Assembly: GCF_015209745.1 (NCBI RefSeq)
Contig: NZ_CP063657.1
Location: forward strand, 1 to 64,000
Direction of reading: 5' to 3'
Source: Lysobacter avium
GTDB lineage: Bacteria; Pseudomonadota; Gammaproteobacteria; Xanthomonadales; Xanthomonadaceae
DNA: 64,000 nucleotides
Below, one piece after another: positions 36,372-45,079 of the stretch (the stretch's first letter is position 1; each line of letters begins with the position of its first letter). The position numbers were made by a program, and so were the translations under genes. A model generated the notes under the pieces. That model was given only the letters and a program-made list of their open reading frames with translations. It did not search any database and was not told where the DNA came from.

Positions 36372-37997
36372 ATGGATAGCCAACTGCTCATCATCTTGTT
36401 GCTCGTGGCGACCTTGGTCGTCGCCGGACTGTTGATGGTGTTGCTGCGCAGGCAGGGTTCGCAGGGACCTGGCGCGGAGCTGGGCGGGTTGCGCGAGGAG
36501 CGTGATCGGCTGGGTGAGGAGTTGCGCGCCGAGCGCGGGGCGGCGCGTGAGCATGCGTCGGAGAGTGGGCGGCTGCTCGGGCGCTTGAGCGCACTGGAGA
36601 CTGCGATTGCCGAGCGCGATCAGGTGATTGATCGTCTGGAGACGGCGCGCGCCGGTTTGCAGGAGGCGCTGGAGACGGAGCGCTTGGCGGCGCGGTCGGC
36701 GGGGCAGTCGTTGCAGGAGCGCGAGCAGGCGTTGCTGGCGGTGCGCGAGCGTGAGGGCGCGTTGGCCGTCGAGCTCGCCGAGCTGCGCGACAGCTACCGC
36801 CATCTGCAATCCGAGCACGCGGGCGTGTCGGCCAACCTGCAGCACGCCCGGCAGGCCCACACCGAGATGCAAACCTTCCTGGCCGAGGCGCAGACGAAGC
36901 TGTCGGGTGCCTTCACCGAGCTGGCGGGCAAGGTGTTCGAGGAGAAGGGGCAGCTGTTCGAGAAGAACGTGCAGCGGGCGTCGCTGCAGTCCAGAGCGGA
37001 CATCGATGCGTTGTTGAAGCCGTTTGCGGAGCGCATCGGCGAATTCCGCAGCCGGGTCGACACGCTCTACGGCGAGGAGGCCCGGGAGCGGGCGTCATTG
37101 CTGGGCGCGGTCACCGAGCTGAAAACCCTCAACCAGGACATGGCGCAGCAGGCGCACGCGCTGACCCGGGCGCTGAAAGGCAGTTCCAAGGTCCGCGGCG
37201 ACTGGGGCGAGCTGATGCTGGAGAGCGTGCTGCGCGGCTCCGGGCTGGAGGACGGTGTGCATTACGACCGCCAGAAGGGCACGGTCGACGAAGACGGCGC
37301 GCGGCTGCACCCGGACATCGTGGTCCGCCTGCCCGACGAGCGCTGCGTGGTGGTGGACAGCAAGGTCAACCTGATCGCCTGGCAGGAGGCGATGAACGCC
37401 GACACGCCGGACGAGCAGAACGATGCGCTACGCCGGCACGCCGCCGGCCTGCGTCAGCACATGCGCGAGTTGAGCGAGAAGAACTACCCCAAGGTGCTGG
37501 GCGATACCGCGCTGGAGGTGACCATCGCCTTCATCCCGATCGAAGGCGCGCTCTCGGCCGCGCTGGGCACGGACACGGCGTTGCAGACCGACGCGTTCGA
37601 CCGCCGCGTGGTGTTCGCCTCGCCCAATACGCTGATGGCGCTGCTGCGCGTGGTCGAGCGGCTGTGGACGCGCGACAAGATCCAGCGCGAGGCGATCGCG
37701 ATCAGCGATACCGGTGGTCTGGTGCTGGATGCGCTGATGGGCTTCCTCGCCGACTTCGACAAGGTCGGCAAGAGCCTGGATGACGCCGACAAGGCGTTCA
37801 AGAACGCGCGCCGCCGGCTCAGCGAGTCCAGCCAGGCGGTGATTCCGAGGGCGCGGCGACTGGCCGAGCTGGGTGCGCACGGAAGGCGCGCGCTCACCGA
37901 TGAGCTCAAGCCGGAAGCCGACAGTGGCGGCGTGGCGTCGACCGACGCTCCCGCAAAACGACTTCTTGGTGCTGCGCTGGGGAGCGGGAACGGCTGA
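36372..37997 (+). CDS. rmuC: RmuC-family DNA recombination protein
   Basis: RmuC limits inversion at short inverted repeats in E. coli and has a PD-(D/E)XK-like nuclease fold. The 541-residue protein has an N-terminal membrane helix (about 5-22) and a long coiled coil (about 30-190, many Glu/Arg/Leu heptads). The conserved RmuC domain then begins near KGSSKVRGDWGELMLE, with HPDIVVRLPDERCVVVDSKVNL containing the putative catalytic Asp and Asp-Ser-Lys. The last 80 residues are helical and basic. It converges with the mla operon. Confidence 0.92.
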   Translation: MDSQLLIILLLVATLVVAGLLMVLLRRQGSQGPGAELGGLREERDRLGEELRAERGAAREHASESGRLLGRLSALETAIAERDQVIDRLETARAGLQEALETERLAARSAGQSLQEREQALLAVREREGALAVELAELRDSYRHLQSEHAGVSANLQHARQAHTEMQTFLAEAQTKLSGAFTELAGKVFEEKGQLFEKNVQRASLQSRADIDALLKPFAERIGEFRSRVDTLYGEEARERASLLGAVTELKTLNQDMAQQAHALTRALKGSSKVRGDWGELMLESVLRGSGLEDGVHYDRQKGTVDEDGARLHPDIVVRLPDERCVVVDSKVNLIAWQEAMNADTPDEQNDALRRHAAGLRQHMRELSEKNYPKVLGDTALEVTIAFIPIEGALSAALGTDTALQTDAFDRRVVFASPNTLMALLRVVERLWTRDKIQREAIAISDTGGLVLDALMGFLADFDKVGKSLDDADKAFKNARRRLSESSQAVIPRARRLAELGAHGRRALTDELKPEADSGGVASTDAPAKRLLGAALGSGNG

Positions 37998-38072
37998 ACC
38001 CGCGAGCGGTCGCTGCAGCGTCGCTCCGGGCGCTCTCGACGCGCTGCGACTGCGCGGCCATCGCCGCACGAC

Positions 38073-39152
38073 TCAGTTGTCGGTCGGCATCACCGGCATG
38101 GCCGAGGCGGGGACGAGCGGGTTGTCGTCGTCGCGCAGGTAATCGGGCAGCGCGTCATCCGTTTCCTCGTTCATGCGGTCGCCGAGGATCTGGTAGTTGC
38201 GGCGCTGCATCCACGCATCGCGGACCAGCGCGTAGTCATCCGCGGCGCCTTCGCGCAGGCTGTCGGTCGACAGCAACTGGGTGCGTACATCCACCAGTTG
38301 CAGGCCCTGCAACGGGATCCGGATCTTGTCCTCTTCGACCTGGCGCAGCGGGCTGAGCGGGGCATCGCCGACCATGCCAAGCACGTCGCGCACGGTTCGC
38401 GGGCCGAATAACGGCAGCTCGACGTAGCGCGAGCGCTCCCAGCCCCACACGCCCAGGGTCTGGCCGAAGTCCTCGCTGCGGCGATCCAGATTGGCGTCGC
38501 TGGCAGGATCGAAGATGCCGGCGATGCCAAGCGTGGTGTTGAGCACGAAGCGCCCCATGGCCTGTCCGGCCTGCCCCGGCTTTCCCTGCAACAGGGCGTT
38601 GACCGCGGTGACCGGCTGGCCCAGGTTGCTGAAGAAATTGCTCACTCCCAGCCGAACCGGGCGCGGCGTTACCGCGACGTAGAACCGCGCCAGCGGTCGC
38701 GCGACGCTGCGATCGACTGCGTTGTTGAAGCGGTGCATGGAGCGGTTGTAGCGCTCCCACGGATCGTAGACGCCGGGCATCTGTGCGGCCGCCGGCAGGT
38801 TGGGATCGGCGACCGGATCATAAGGGCCATAGAGCGCGTCGAAATCGCGCTCCGCGTCGGTGCGGGCTTGCGCGTCGGCGGTGTCCTCATCGGGTGCGGC
38901 AATTCCCGTGGTGGTCTCCGCCTGCTCCCCGGCGTCCTGCTGCGCCGGTGAATCCCCGGCGACCGCCGCGGCGGAGTCCGCACCAGGATCGAGCGGGTCA
39001 TTCAACAACGAGTCCGCCGAAGATACTGGCTGCGCCGCGTCGCTGCGCGCCTGCGCGCTGGCGCAACCCACGCTCGCGACGGCGAGCACCAAGCACAGGC
39101 CCAGCGCCTGCGAAGGCGCGCGGCGGTGACGGTTACGGGGTCGGGTTGGCAT
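38073..39152 (-). CDS. mlaA: MlaA outer-membrane phospholipid-trafficking lipoprotein
   Basis: MlaA (VacJ) removes phospholipids from the outer leaflet of the outer membrane and passes them to MlaC. The 359-residue protein has a long basic leader then a lipobox at AVASVGC (Cys30). A linker of about 95 residues rich in Asp, Ala and Gln (31-125) precedes the core, which starts DPWERYNRSMHRFNNAVD and includes NFFSNLGQPVTAVN and RSEDFGQTLGVWG. E. coli MlaA has no such linker, so this is about 100 residues longer. The start at 39152 gives the signal peptide. It is the last gene of the mla operon. Confidence 0.92.
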   Translation of the reverse strand: MPTRPRNRHRRAPSQALGLCLVLAVASVGCASAQARSDAAQPVSSADSLLNDPLDPGADSAAAVAGDSPAQQDAGEQAETTTGIAAPDEDTADAQARTDAERDFDALYGPYDPVADPNLPAAAQMPGVYDPWERYNRSMHRFNNAVDRSVARPLARFYVAVTPRPVRLGVSNFFSNLGQPVTAVNALLQGKPGQAGQAMGRFVLNTTLGIAGIFDPASDANLDRRSEDFGQTLGVWGWERSRYVELPLFGPRTVRDVLGMVGDAPLSPLRQVEEDKIRIPLQGLQLVDVRTQLLSTDSLREGAADDYALVRDAWMQRRNYQILGDRMNEETDDALPDYLRDDDNPLVPASAMPVMPTDN

Positions 39153-39222
39153 CAAAAGCAGTCCATGGCGCGTCGGTGGATGCATTACGCGGTGGAAACC
39201 ACCGGCGCATGCAGAAACCGGT

Positions 39223-39534
39223 CTAGGTGGCAAAATCCAACGTGGCGCCCAGACGGTAGGCGCGCCGCAGCTCGGCCAGGCCGATCGGGTCGCCTTCCAC
39301 CGCGCTCGCGCCGGTGCGGGCCGCCAGCTCGGCAAGCAGAGCCACGCCAGCACTGTCCACGCGGTCCACTGCGACCAGATCGAGCCGCGTGACGCCAGAC
39401 TGCCATGCGGCGCATTGCGTCCACAGCGCAGGCACTGCGCCGCGGTCCAGCGTGCCGGAAAACACCAGCGCGTCGTCCTCACGCCGGACCGATGCGATGG
39501 ACGCAGCGGAACCCATGTCAGGCCCTGATGTCAC
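39223..39534 (-). CDS. mlaB: MlaB, STAS-domain subunit of the Mla transporter
   Basis: MlaB is the small cytoplasmic STAS protein that stabilises the MlaFE ABC complex. The 103-residue protein shows LDLVAVDRVDSAGVALLAELA, in which the DSAGVALL turn is the STAS signature. Its start overlaps the mlaC stop by 4 bp (ATGA), so translation is coupled. An internal ATG at residue 7 is an alternative start. Confidence 0.88.
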   Translation of the reverse strand: MTSGPDMGSAASIASVRREDDALVFSGTLDRGAVPALWTQCAAWQSGVTRLDLVAVDRVDSAGVALLAELAARTGASAVEGDPIGLAELRRAYRLGATLDFAT

Positions 39535-40184
39535 TTGGCGGTCGGCTGCAGCCTGCCCGCTTCCAGGTCGGTCGAGATCTCGTTGATCGACTTGCGCGCC
39601 AACGGCTCGTCAAACTGGTTGCGGAAGGTCTGCACGAAACTCACGCCTTCCACCATGACGTCGAATACCTTCCAGTCGTTGCCCACCTTGCGCATCAGGT
39701 AGTCCACCGGAATCGGATCGCCGCCCTGGCGAAGGAATTCGCTGGACACCTTCACCATCGCGCCGCCACGCAGCGGCGTCTCCGACTTGATGCGCACTTT
39801 CAGGCGGGTATTGAAGTCCAGCAACGACGAACCGTAGCGGCCCATCAGGTTGCTGGTCAGCGCCTTGGCAAAACGGTTGACGTCCGCGTCCGCAGCCCCG
39901 CGGCCGTGGCGGCCGAGCACCAGTTGGGCGGCGTACTTGCTGTCGAACATCTGCTCGAATTCGGCACTGATGAACTTCTGCAGCGCGGCGCGATCGGTGG
40001 TGAACTCGGCGCGACGCGCTTCCAGCGTTGTCAGCACGCGGGTGGAGTTGTCCAGCACCAGCTTGCTGGGCGTGGCAGCGGTCGACGTCGCCGGAGCGGC
40101 GGTCTGTCCGCCGGCGAACGCCAGGGCGGGAACGGTGGCCAGCAAGGCAGCTGAGACCAGAACGGAGATCAGGCGGATTTTCAT
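39531..40184 (-). CDS. mlaC: MlaC, periplasmic phospholipid shuttle
   Basis: MlaC ferries phospholipid between MlaA at the outer membrane and MlaD at the inner membrane. The 217-residue protein has a signal peptide (MKIRLISVLVSAALLATVPALAFAGG) and the MlaC/Ttg2D fold. Recognisable segments are LQKFISAEFEQMFDSKYAAQLVLG, GDPIPVDYLMRKVGNDWKVFDVMVEGVSFV and TFRNQFDE. It sits 5 bp downstream of mlaD and overlaps mlaB. Confidence 0.94.
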   Translation of the reverse strand: MKIRLISVLVSAALLATVPALAFAGGQTAAPATSTAATPSKLVLDNSTRVLTTLEARRAEFTTDRAALQKFISAEFEQMFDSKYAAQLVLGRHGRGAADADVNRFAKALTSNLMGRYGSSLLDFNTRLKVRIKSETPLRGGAMVKVSSEFLRQGGDPIPVDYLMRKVGNDWKVFDVMVEGVSFVQTFRNQFDEPLARKSINEISTDLEAGRLQPTAK

Positions 40185-40189
40185 TGCAT

Positions 40190-40735
40190 TCAGTCCTTGG
40201 GAGTGTCGCCGCTCTCCTGCAGGTACGCAGGAAGCTCGGCGGCGCCGTCATCGGCGCTACCCGGCCCATTCTCCGGACCGCCGCTGAACATGTACTTGCC
40301 GACCATCTGGATCAGGTCGACCGAGGACTGGGTCAGGAAGATCTGGTCGCCCTCTTTCAGGGGCTCGGGATCGCCGCCGGGCTGCAGGCCGATGTAGCTC
40401 TCACCCAGCAGGCCGGAGGTGAGGATGGCGGCGCTGGTGTCCGCCGGCAGGTCGTCATATCGCTTGTCGATGGCCAGTGTCACCACCGAGTCCAGCTTCA
40501 CCGGGTCCAGGGTGATGCCGGACACCCGGCCGATCGCCACGCCACCGATCTTGACCGGCGCATTGGAGCGCAAGGGGCCGAGGTTGCTGAAGCGGGCGGT
40601 GATCTCGTAGTCATTGCCACCAAACCAGCCCAGCTTGCCGTTGGTGGAGCTCATGGCCAGCACCAGCAGGGACGCCAATGCGAGCAGCAAAAAGGCGCCG
40701 ACGGCGAATTCGATACGGGGGCTGTGGTTGCTCAT
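40190..40735 (-). CDS. mlaD: MlaD, MCE-domain substrate-binding subunit
   Basis: MlaD forms an inner-membrane-anchored hexameric ring that holds phospholipid for the MlaFEDB complex. The 181-residue protein has one N-terminal helix (about 11-30). The MCE domain begins YEITARFSNLGPLRSNAPVKIGGV and ends near LGESYIGLQPGGDPEPL, followed by a helical segment and a polar tail. It lies 37 bp after mlaE. Confidence 0.95.
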   Translation of the reverse strand: MSNHSPRIEFAVGAFLLLALASLLVLAMSSTNGKLGWFGGNDYEITARFSNLGPLRSNAPVKIGGVAIGRVSGITLDPVKLDSVVTLAIDKRYDDLPADTSAAILTSGLLGESYIGLQPGGDPEPLKEGDQIFLTQSSVDLIQMVGKYMFSGGPENGPGSADDGAAELPAYLQESGDTPKD

Positions 40736-40772
40736 GGGGTGCTACTCGGGAAAGTTGGGTTCGAAGGTGGGT

Positions 40773-41522
40773 TCAGTTGAATAGCAGGGCGGACATCACG
40801 AAGTTCAGCATCAGCACCAGCAGCGAGGCGTTCACCACCGCCTTGGTGGTCGCCACCGAGGTGCCTTCGATGGTGGGTTCGGCATGGAAACCGACATAGG
40901 CCGCCACCAGCGCTGCCACACCGCCAAACACCGCGGACTTGACCATCGCCATGCCGAAGTCGTCGACCAGGTCGACGCTGTCGCGCAGGACCTGCCAGAA
41001 CACCCCGGCGTCCACGCCGATCACGTGCACCGCCTCCAGGTAGCTGGCGCTGATGGCCAGGCTGCAGAAGAAGCCGGTCAGCAGCGGTACGCACAGCACG
41101 GCGGCCCAGAACCGCGGTGCGACCGCCTTGCCAACGGGGTCGATGCCCATCAGGCCCAGCGCGGTGATCTGGTCGGTCGCGCGCATCAGTCCCAGCTCGG
41201 CGGCGATGGATGAGCCGGCGCGACCGATGAAGAGCAGCGCCGTCAGTACCGGGCCCAGCTCGCGGTAGATGCCCAGGCCCAGGATCATGCTGACCTGGGT
41301 ACTGGCGCCGTAGGTGTCCAGCGCGCGATACGCCAGCAGGGTCAGCGACAGGCCGACGAAGGCGCCGCCAACGACGATGATCGGCAGCGAGCGCGCACCG
41401 ATCTTGTAGATCTCACGGACCAGCTCGCGGAACAGGTCGCGGCTAGGGACCGAGGCGCGCAGCACCGACAGGGTGAACAGGCCGGCGCGACCGACCGAGC
41501 GGACCGGGGGGGCGATGGCCAT
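40773..41522 (-). CDS. mlaE: MlaE, permease of the Mla phospholipid transporter
   Basis: The integral membrane subunit of the MlaFEDB complex. The 249-residue protein has five to six hydrophobic helices and conserved MlaE motifs: VGGAFVGLSLTLLAYRAL, GRAGSSIAAELGLMRATDQI, and VFGGVAALVAAYVGFHAEPTIEG near the C-terminus. Its ATG overlaps the mlaF stop as ATGA. Confidence 0.95.
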   Translation of the reverse strand: MAIAPPVRSVGRAGLFTLSVLRASVPSRDLFRELVREIYKIGARSLPIIVVGGAFVGLSLTLLAYRALDTYGASTQVSMILGLGIYRELGPVLTALLFIGRAGSSIAAELGLMRATDQITALGLMGIDPVGKAVAPRFWAAVLCVPLLTGFFCSLAISASYLEAVHVIGVDAGVFWQVLRDSVDLVDDFGMAMVKSAVFGGVAALVAAYVGFHAEPTIEGTSVATTKAVVNASLLVLMLNFVMSALLFN

Positions 41523-42328
41523 CAGGCGGCTTCCTGTGACGTGGTGGCGGTGCGGGGCCGCGCATCGAACGCGATCGGGCCGTCCGGATCGCCATCCAGG
41601 AACTGCCGCACCAGCGGATCGGTGCTTGCCTGCAATTCGGCCGGCGTGCCGGAAAACACGATCGTGCGATTGGCAATCATGATCGCCTGGTCGCAGATTG
41701 GGAGGGTTTCGCGGACGTGGTGCGACACCAGGATGCTGGTCAGGCCGAGGCTGTCATTGAGCCGGCGCACCAGTTCCATCACCACCCCGGCGGCGATCGG
41801 ATCCAGTCCGGTCAGCGGCTCGTCGTAGATCATCAGCGGCGGGTCCATCGCCAGCGCCCGTGCCAGCGCAACCCGGCGCGCCATTCCTCCGGACAATTCG
41901 CGCGGGAACGCATCCGCCGCGGCCACCAGGCCGACGGCATGCAGCTTCATCCGCACCAGGCGGTCGATGACCGCCCGCGGCAGCGCCGTGTGGGTGCGCA
42001 GCGGCAGGGCCACGTTCTCGGCCACGGTCAGGTCCGTCAGCAGGCCATTGCCCTGCAGCAACACGCCGATGCCCTTGCGCACTTCATAGAGCGCACGGGA
42101 TCGGCGCGGAATCGGCTGGCCGAAGATCTCCACCGTGCCCGCGGCAGCCGCCAGTTCGCCCGTCAGCGCCGCCAGCAGGGTGGACTTGCCGCTGCCGGAG
42201 GGGCCGAACACCGTCAGCACCTGGCCGCGTGGCACGCTGAGGTTGATGTCCTGCAATACCGTGCGGCTGCCGCGATCAAGGCGCAGGCCGGCAAGGCGGA
42301 CAATGGGGTCGGAAACGGTCATGGGCAT
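41522..42328 (-). CDS. mlaF: MlaF, ATPase of the Mla phospholipid transporter
   Basis: The ABC ATPase that powers phospholipid movement between the two membranes. The 268-residue protein has Walker A GPSGSGKS, the signature LSGGMARR, Walker B LMIYDEPLTGLDP and H-loop SHHVRET. The LLQGNGLLTDLTVAENV Q-loop region is typical of MlaF. The start is MPMTVSDP at 42328 or MTVSDP at 42322. It is the first gene of a compact mlaFEDCB-A operon. Confidence 0.93.
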   Translation of the reverse strand: MPMTVSDPIVRLAGLRLDRGSRTVLQDINLSVPRGQVLTVFGPSGSGKSTLLAALTGELAAAAGTVEIFGQPIPRRSRALYEVRKGIGVLLQGNGLLTDLTVAENVALPLRTHTALPRAVIDRLVRMKLHAVGLVAAADAFPRELSGGMARRVALARALAMDPPLMIYDEPLTGLDPIAAGVVMELVRRLNDSLGLTSILVSHHVRETLPICDQAIMIANRTIVFSGTPAELQASTDPLVRQFLDGDPDGPIAFDARPRTATTSQEAA

Positions 42329-42558
42329 GGACGGGGCAGGCGGACGCGAATGCCGCAGCCTGTCAGGCTGGGCTGGTCGCGCATTGTCGCAGTACGACGC
42401 CCGCCACGCACTCCGCAGGCTGAATGAGCGTCGGCGCGGAGCATCCGCCATGGATCTTCGCGGCGATCGCCTTCACCGGGGAGGGACGCGGTTCCCGCCA
42501 AGGTGGTGTCCATGCCGGCACAGATCCGGTCTTCGGTAACTTTGACGGAGCAACTCCC

Positions 42559-43041
42559 ATGAACGACGAAAAAAAGGCAGTCGATGACAGTGGCAAGCAG
42601 GCACTCGGTACGGGCGCCGGAGCTGCCGCCGGCGCGGTGACCGGTGCGGCCGTCGGTGCGCCTGGCGGTCCAATTGGCATGGCGATCGGTGCTATTGCCG
42701 GCGGCGTGATCGGTGCCGGCGCAGGCGAATCCATGGCCGAGACGGCCAATGTCGAGGATTACCGCGCGCACTTCCAACGCGACTACAGCGGCGCGGCGTA
42801 TTACCGCCCCGGCACGACCTGGGATGACTACGAACCCGCTTACCAGTTCGCGTTCGACCATTTCGAGGAGTACCACGGCCGGCCGTGGGCCGAAGTGGAG
42901 CCGGACCTGCGAGAGGAGTGGCAGGTCGAGCGTGCCGTCCGCCCGGAGCGTGCCGAATGGGCCGAAGCCCGACCGGCCATTTCCGCCGGCTGGGACTACC
43001 TGCGCGAGGGTGCGCGCAAGGTGGCCGCAGGCAAGCGCTGA
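42559..43041 (+). CDS. Glycine-zipper membrane protein
   Basis: A 160-residue protein of unknown function. After a charged N-terminus, residues about 16-56 are a glycine-zipper stretch (GTGAGAAAGAVTGAAVG, then GMAIGAIAGGVIGAGAG) able to insert in a membrane as a hairpin. The soluble half is acidic and aromatic (HFQRDYSGAAYYRPGTTWDDYEPAYQFA), resembling proteins that often accompany stress-response loci. GGAG lies before the ATG at 42559. It is divergent from mlaF and upstream of folE with a 60-bp gap. Confidence 0.7.
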   Translation: MNDEKKAVDDSGKQALGTGAGAAAGAVTGAAVGAPGGPIGMAIGAIAGGVIGAGAGESMAETANVEDYRAHFQRDYSGAAYYRPGTTWDDYEPAYQFAFDHFEEYHGRPWAEVEPDLREEWQVERAVRPERAEWAEARPAISAGWDYLREGARKVAAGKR

Positions 43042-43101
43042 TGCCTGCCTGACGCCGCTGGAGTAGCATGGCGGGTCCCCCAGACAAGGTGTTGCAGAGC
43101 C

Positions 43102-43692
43102 ATGGCCGATCCCGTCAGACCCACTCGCGAAGAGGCCGAGGCCGCTGTCCGCACCCTGCTGTCGTGGGCCGGTGACGACCCCGCCCGTGAAGGGCTGATC
43201 GATACGCCCAAGCGCGTCGCCAAGGCCTACGCGGACTGGTTCAGCGGCTACGCGATCGATCCCGACGAGTACCTGGCGCGCACGTTTGAAGAAGTCGCCG
43301 GTTATGACGAGCTGATCGTGCTTCGTGACATCCGCTTCGAGAGTCACTGCGAGCACCACATGGCGCCGATCATCGGCCGCGCGCACGTTGGCTACCTGCC
43401 CGACGGCAAGGTGGTGGGGATCAGCAAGCTGGCACGGGTGGTCGATGCCTACGCACGGCGCCTGCAGGTGCAGGAGAAAATGACCGCGCAGATCGCCGAT
43501 TGCATCCAGCGCGTGCTGCAGCCGCGCGGCGTCGGCGTGGTGATCGAGGCCAGCCATGGCTGCATGACCACCCGCGGCGTGCACAAGCGCGGGGTGGCGA
43601 TGGTCACCTCCAAAATGATGGGCGGCTTCCGCGAGGACGGCCGCACCCGCGCCGAGTTCCTGCAGTTCATTGGCAGCCCGGCGCGCAGCTGA
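43102..43692 (+). CDS. folE: GTP cyclohydrolase I
   Basis: FolE converts GTP to 7,8-dihydroneopterin triphosphate, the first step to folate and to the pterin used by phenylalanine hydroxylase. The 196-residue protein has [20 protein letters not shown] with the zinc-binding Cys and His, the second zinc Cys in [13 protein letters not shown], and [20 protein letters not shown]. All are typical of the family. It is followed 52 bp later by egtB; whether they share a transcript is uncertain. Confidence 0.97.
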   Translation: MADPVRPTREEAEAAVRTLLSWAGDDPAREGLIDTPKRVAKAYADWFSGYAIDPDEYLARTFEEVAGYDELIVLRDIRFESHCEHHMAPIIGRAHVGYLPDGKVVGISKLARVVDAYARRLQVQEKMTAQIADCIQRVLQPRGVGVVIEASHGCMTTRGVHKRGVAMVTSKMMGGFREDGRTRAEFLQFIGSPARS

Positions 43693-43744
43693 CTGCGGCT
43701 GCTTCGTGATCCGGTCGATACATTCGGCTCTGTATTCTGCGGCC

Positions 43745-45079
43745 ATGTCCAGCCAACCCGCCCCGCATCCGGCCGACGCGCCGGCAGACCCGCAGCGCCC
43801 CGCCGTCACACCTTCTGGTGCGCATTCCCTCGCGTCCCGCTATCGCGCTGTACGCGCGCGCAGCGTTGCTCTGGCCGAGCCGGTGTCGGCGGAAGACGCA
43901 ATGCTGCAGTCGATGGAAGAAACCAGTCCGACCAAGTGGCACCTGGCGCACACCACGTGGTTCTTCGAGCGATTCGTGCTGGCCGGGAGCGGAGGCTACC
44001 AGGCGGTCAACGCCAACTGGGACTATCTGTTCAACAGCTATTACCAGAGCGTCGGCCCCATGCACGCGCGACACCGGCGCGGGATGCTCTCGCGGCCCTC
44101 GCTCGCGCAGGTGCTCGATTACCGCCGGCAGGTGGACGATCGCATGGCGCGCGCGTTCTCTGACGATCAATTTGGCACTTCGCTGCTCCAGCGCATCGAG
44201 CTGGGCCTGCATCACGAGCAGCAGCACCAGGAGCTGCTGCTGACCGACATCAAGCACGCGCTGTGGTGCAATCCCCTGAAGCCCGCCTACCGCGACGATT
44301 TGCCGGTTGCCGGCGCCGCCGCGGGTGCGCTGGACTGGCTGGGCCAGGAGGAATCCATCGTCGAGATCGGCGCCGCCGCCTGGCCGCTGGACAGCGAGCA
44401 TTTTGCGTTCGACAACGAGTCGCCCCGGCATCGCGTGTTGATGCCGGCGCATGCGCTCGCCACCCGGCCGGTGACCAACGGCGAGTACCGCGACTTCGTC
44501 GAGGCCGGCGGCTACCGCGATGCCGCGCTGTGGCTGAGCGATGGCTGGGCGCGGGTCAACCAGGACGCGTGGCAGCGCCCGTTGTACTGGGACGAGGCGT
44601 CGGAGTGCGAGTTCACTCTTGGCGGCATGCGTCCGATTGATACCCACGCACCGGTCAGCCACCTCAGCTACTACGAAGCGGACGCCTTCGCACGCTGGGC
44701 CGGCGCGCGCCTGCCCACCGAGGTCGAGTGGGAAAACGCGGCCGCGTCGGTGGCCGTCGCCGGCAATTTCGTCGATCAGGGCTACCTGCATCCTGTTCCG
44801 CCGCAACGCTACGTCGAAAGCGCCGACGCCGGCGGTCCACGACAGATGTTCGGCGACGTGTGGGAGTGGACCTCAAGCGCCTACACCGCGTATCCGGGAT
44901 TTCGCGAGATGCCCGGGTCACTGGGCGAATACAACGGCAAGTTCATGAGCGGACAACAGATCCTGCGCGGCGGCAGCTGTGCCAGCCCGCGCGACCACCT
45001 GCGCGCCAGTTATCGCAACTTCTTCCACGCCCCCGACCGCTGGCAGTTCAGCGGCCTGCGTCTGGCGCGCGACGCATGA
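43745..45079 (+). CDS. egtB: Ergothioneine biosynthesis sulfoxide synthase EgtB
   Basis: EgtB is a non-haem iron enzyme that joins trimethylhistidine (hercynine) to a thiol donor, gamma-glutamylcysteine or cysteine, as a sulfoxide. The 444-residue protein has an N-terminal DinB-like domain with iron ligands His66 (KWHLAHTTWFFE) and the HHEQQHQE motif at about 156-163. A C-terminal FGE-sulfatase domain follows (GEYRDFVEAGGY, ARLPTEVEWENA, FGDVWEWTSSAY, ILRGGSCASP, SGLRLARD). Its stop overlaps the egtD start as ATGA. The thiol donor cannot be told from sequence alone. Confidence 0.94.
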   Translation: MSSQPAPHPADAPADPQRPAVTPSGAHSLASRYRAVRARSVALAEPVSAEDAMLQSMEETSPTKWHLAHTTWFFERFVLAGSGGYQAVNANWDYLFNSYYQSVGPMHARHRRGMLSRPSLAQVLDYRRQVDDRMARAFSDDQFGTSLLQRIELGLHHEQQHQELLLTDIKHALWCNPLKPAYRDDLPVAGAAAGALDWLGQEESIVEIGAAAWPLDSEHFAFDNESPRHRVLMPAHALATRPVTNGEYRDFVEAGGYRDAALWLSDGWARVNQDAWQRPLYWDEASECEFTLGGMRPIDTHAPVSHLSYYEADAFARWAGARLPTEVEWENAAASVAVAGNFVDQGYLHPVPPQRYVESADAGGPRQMFGDVWEWTSSAYTAYPGFREMPGSLGEYNGKFMSGQQILRGGSCASPRDHLRASYRNFFHAPDRWQFSGLRLARDA

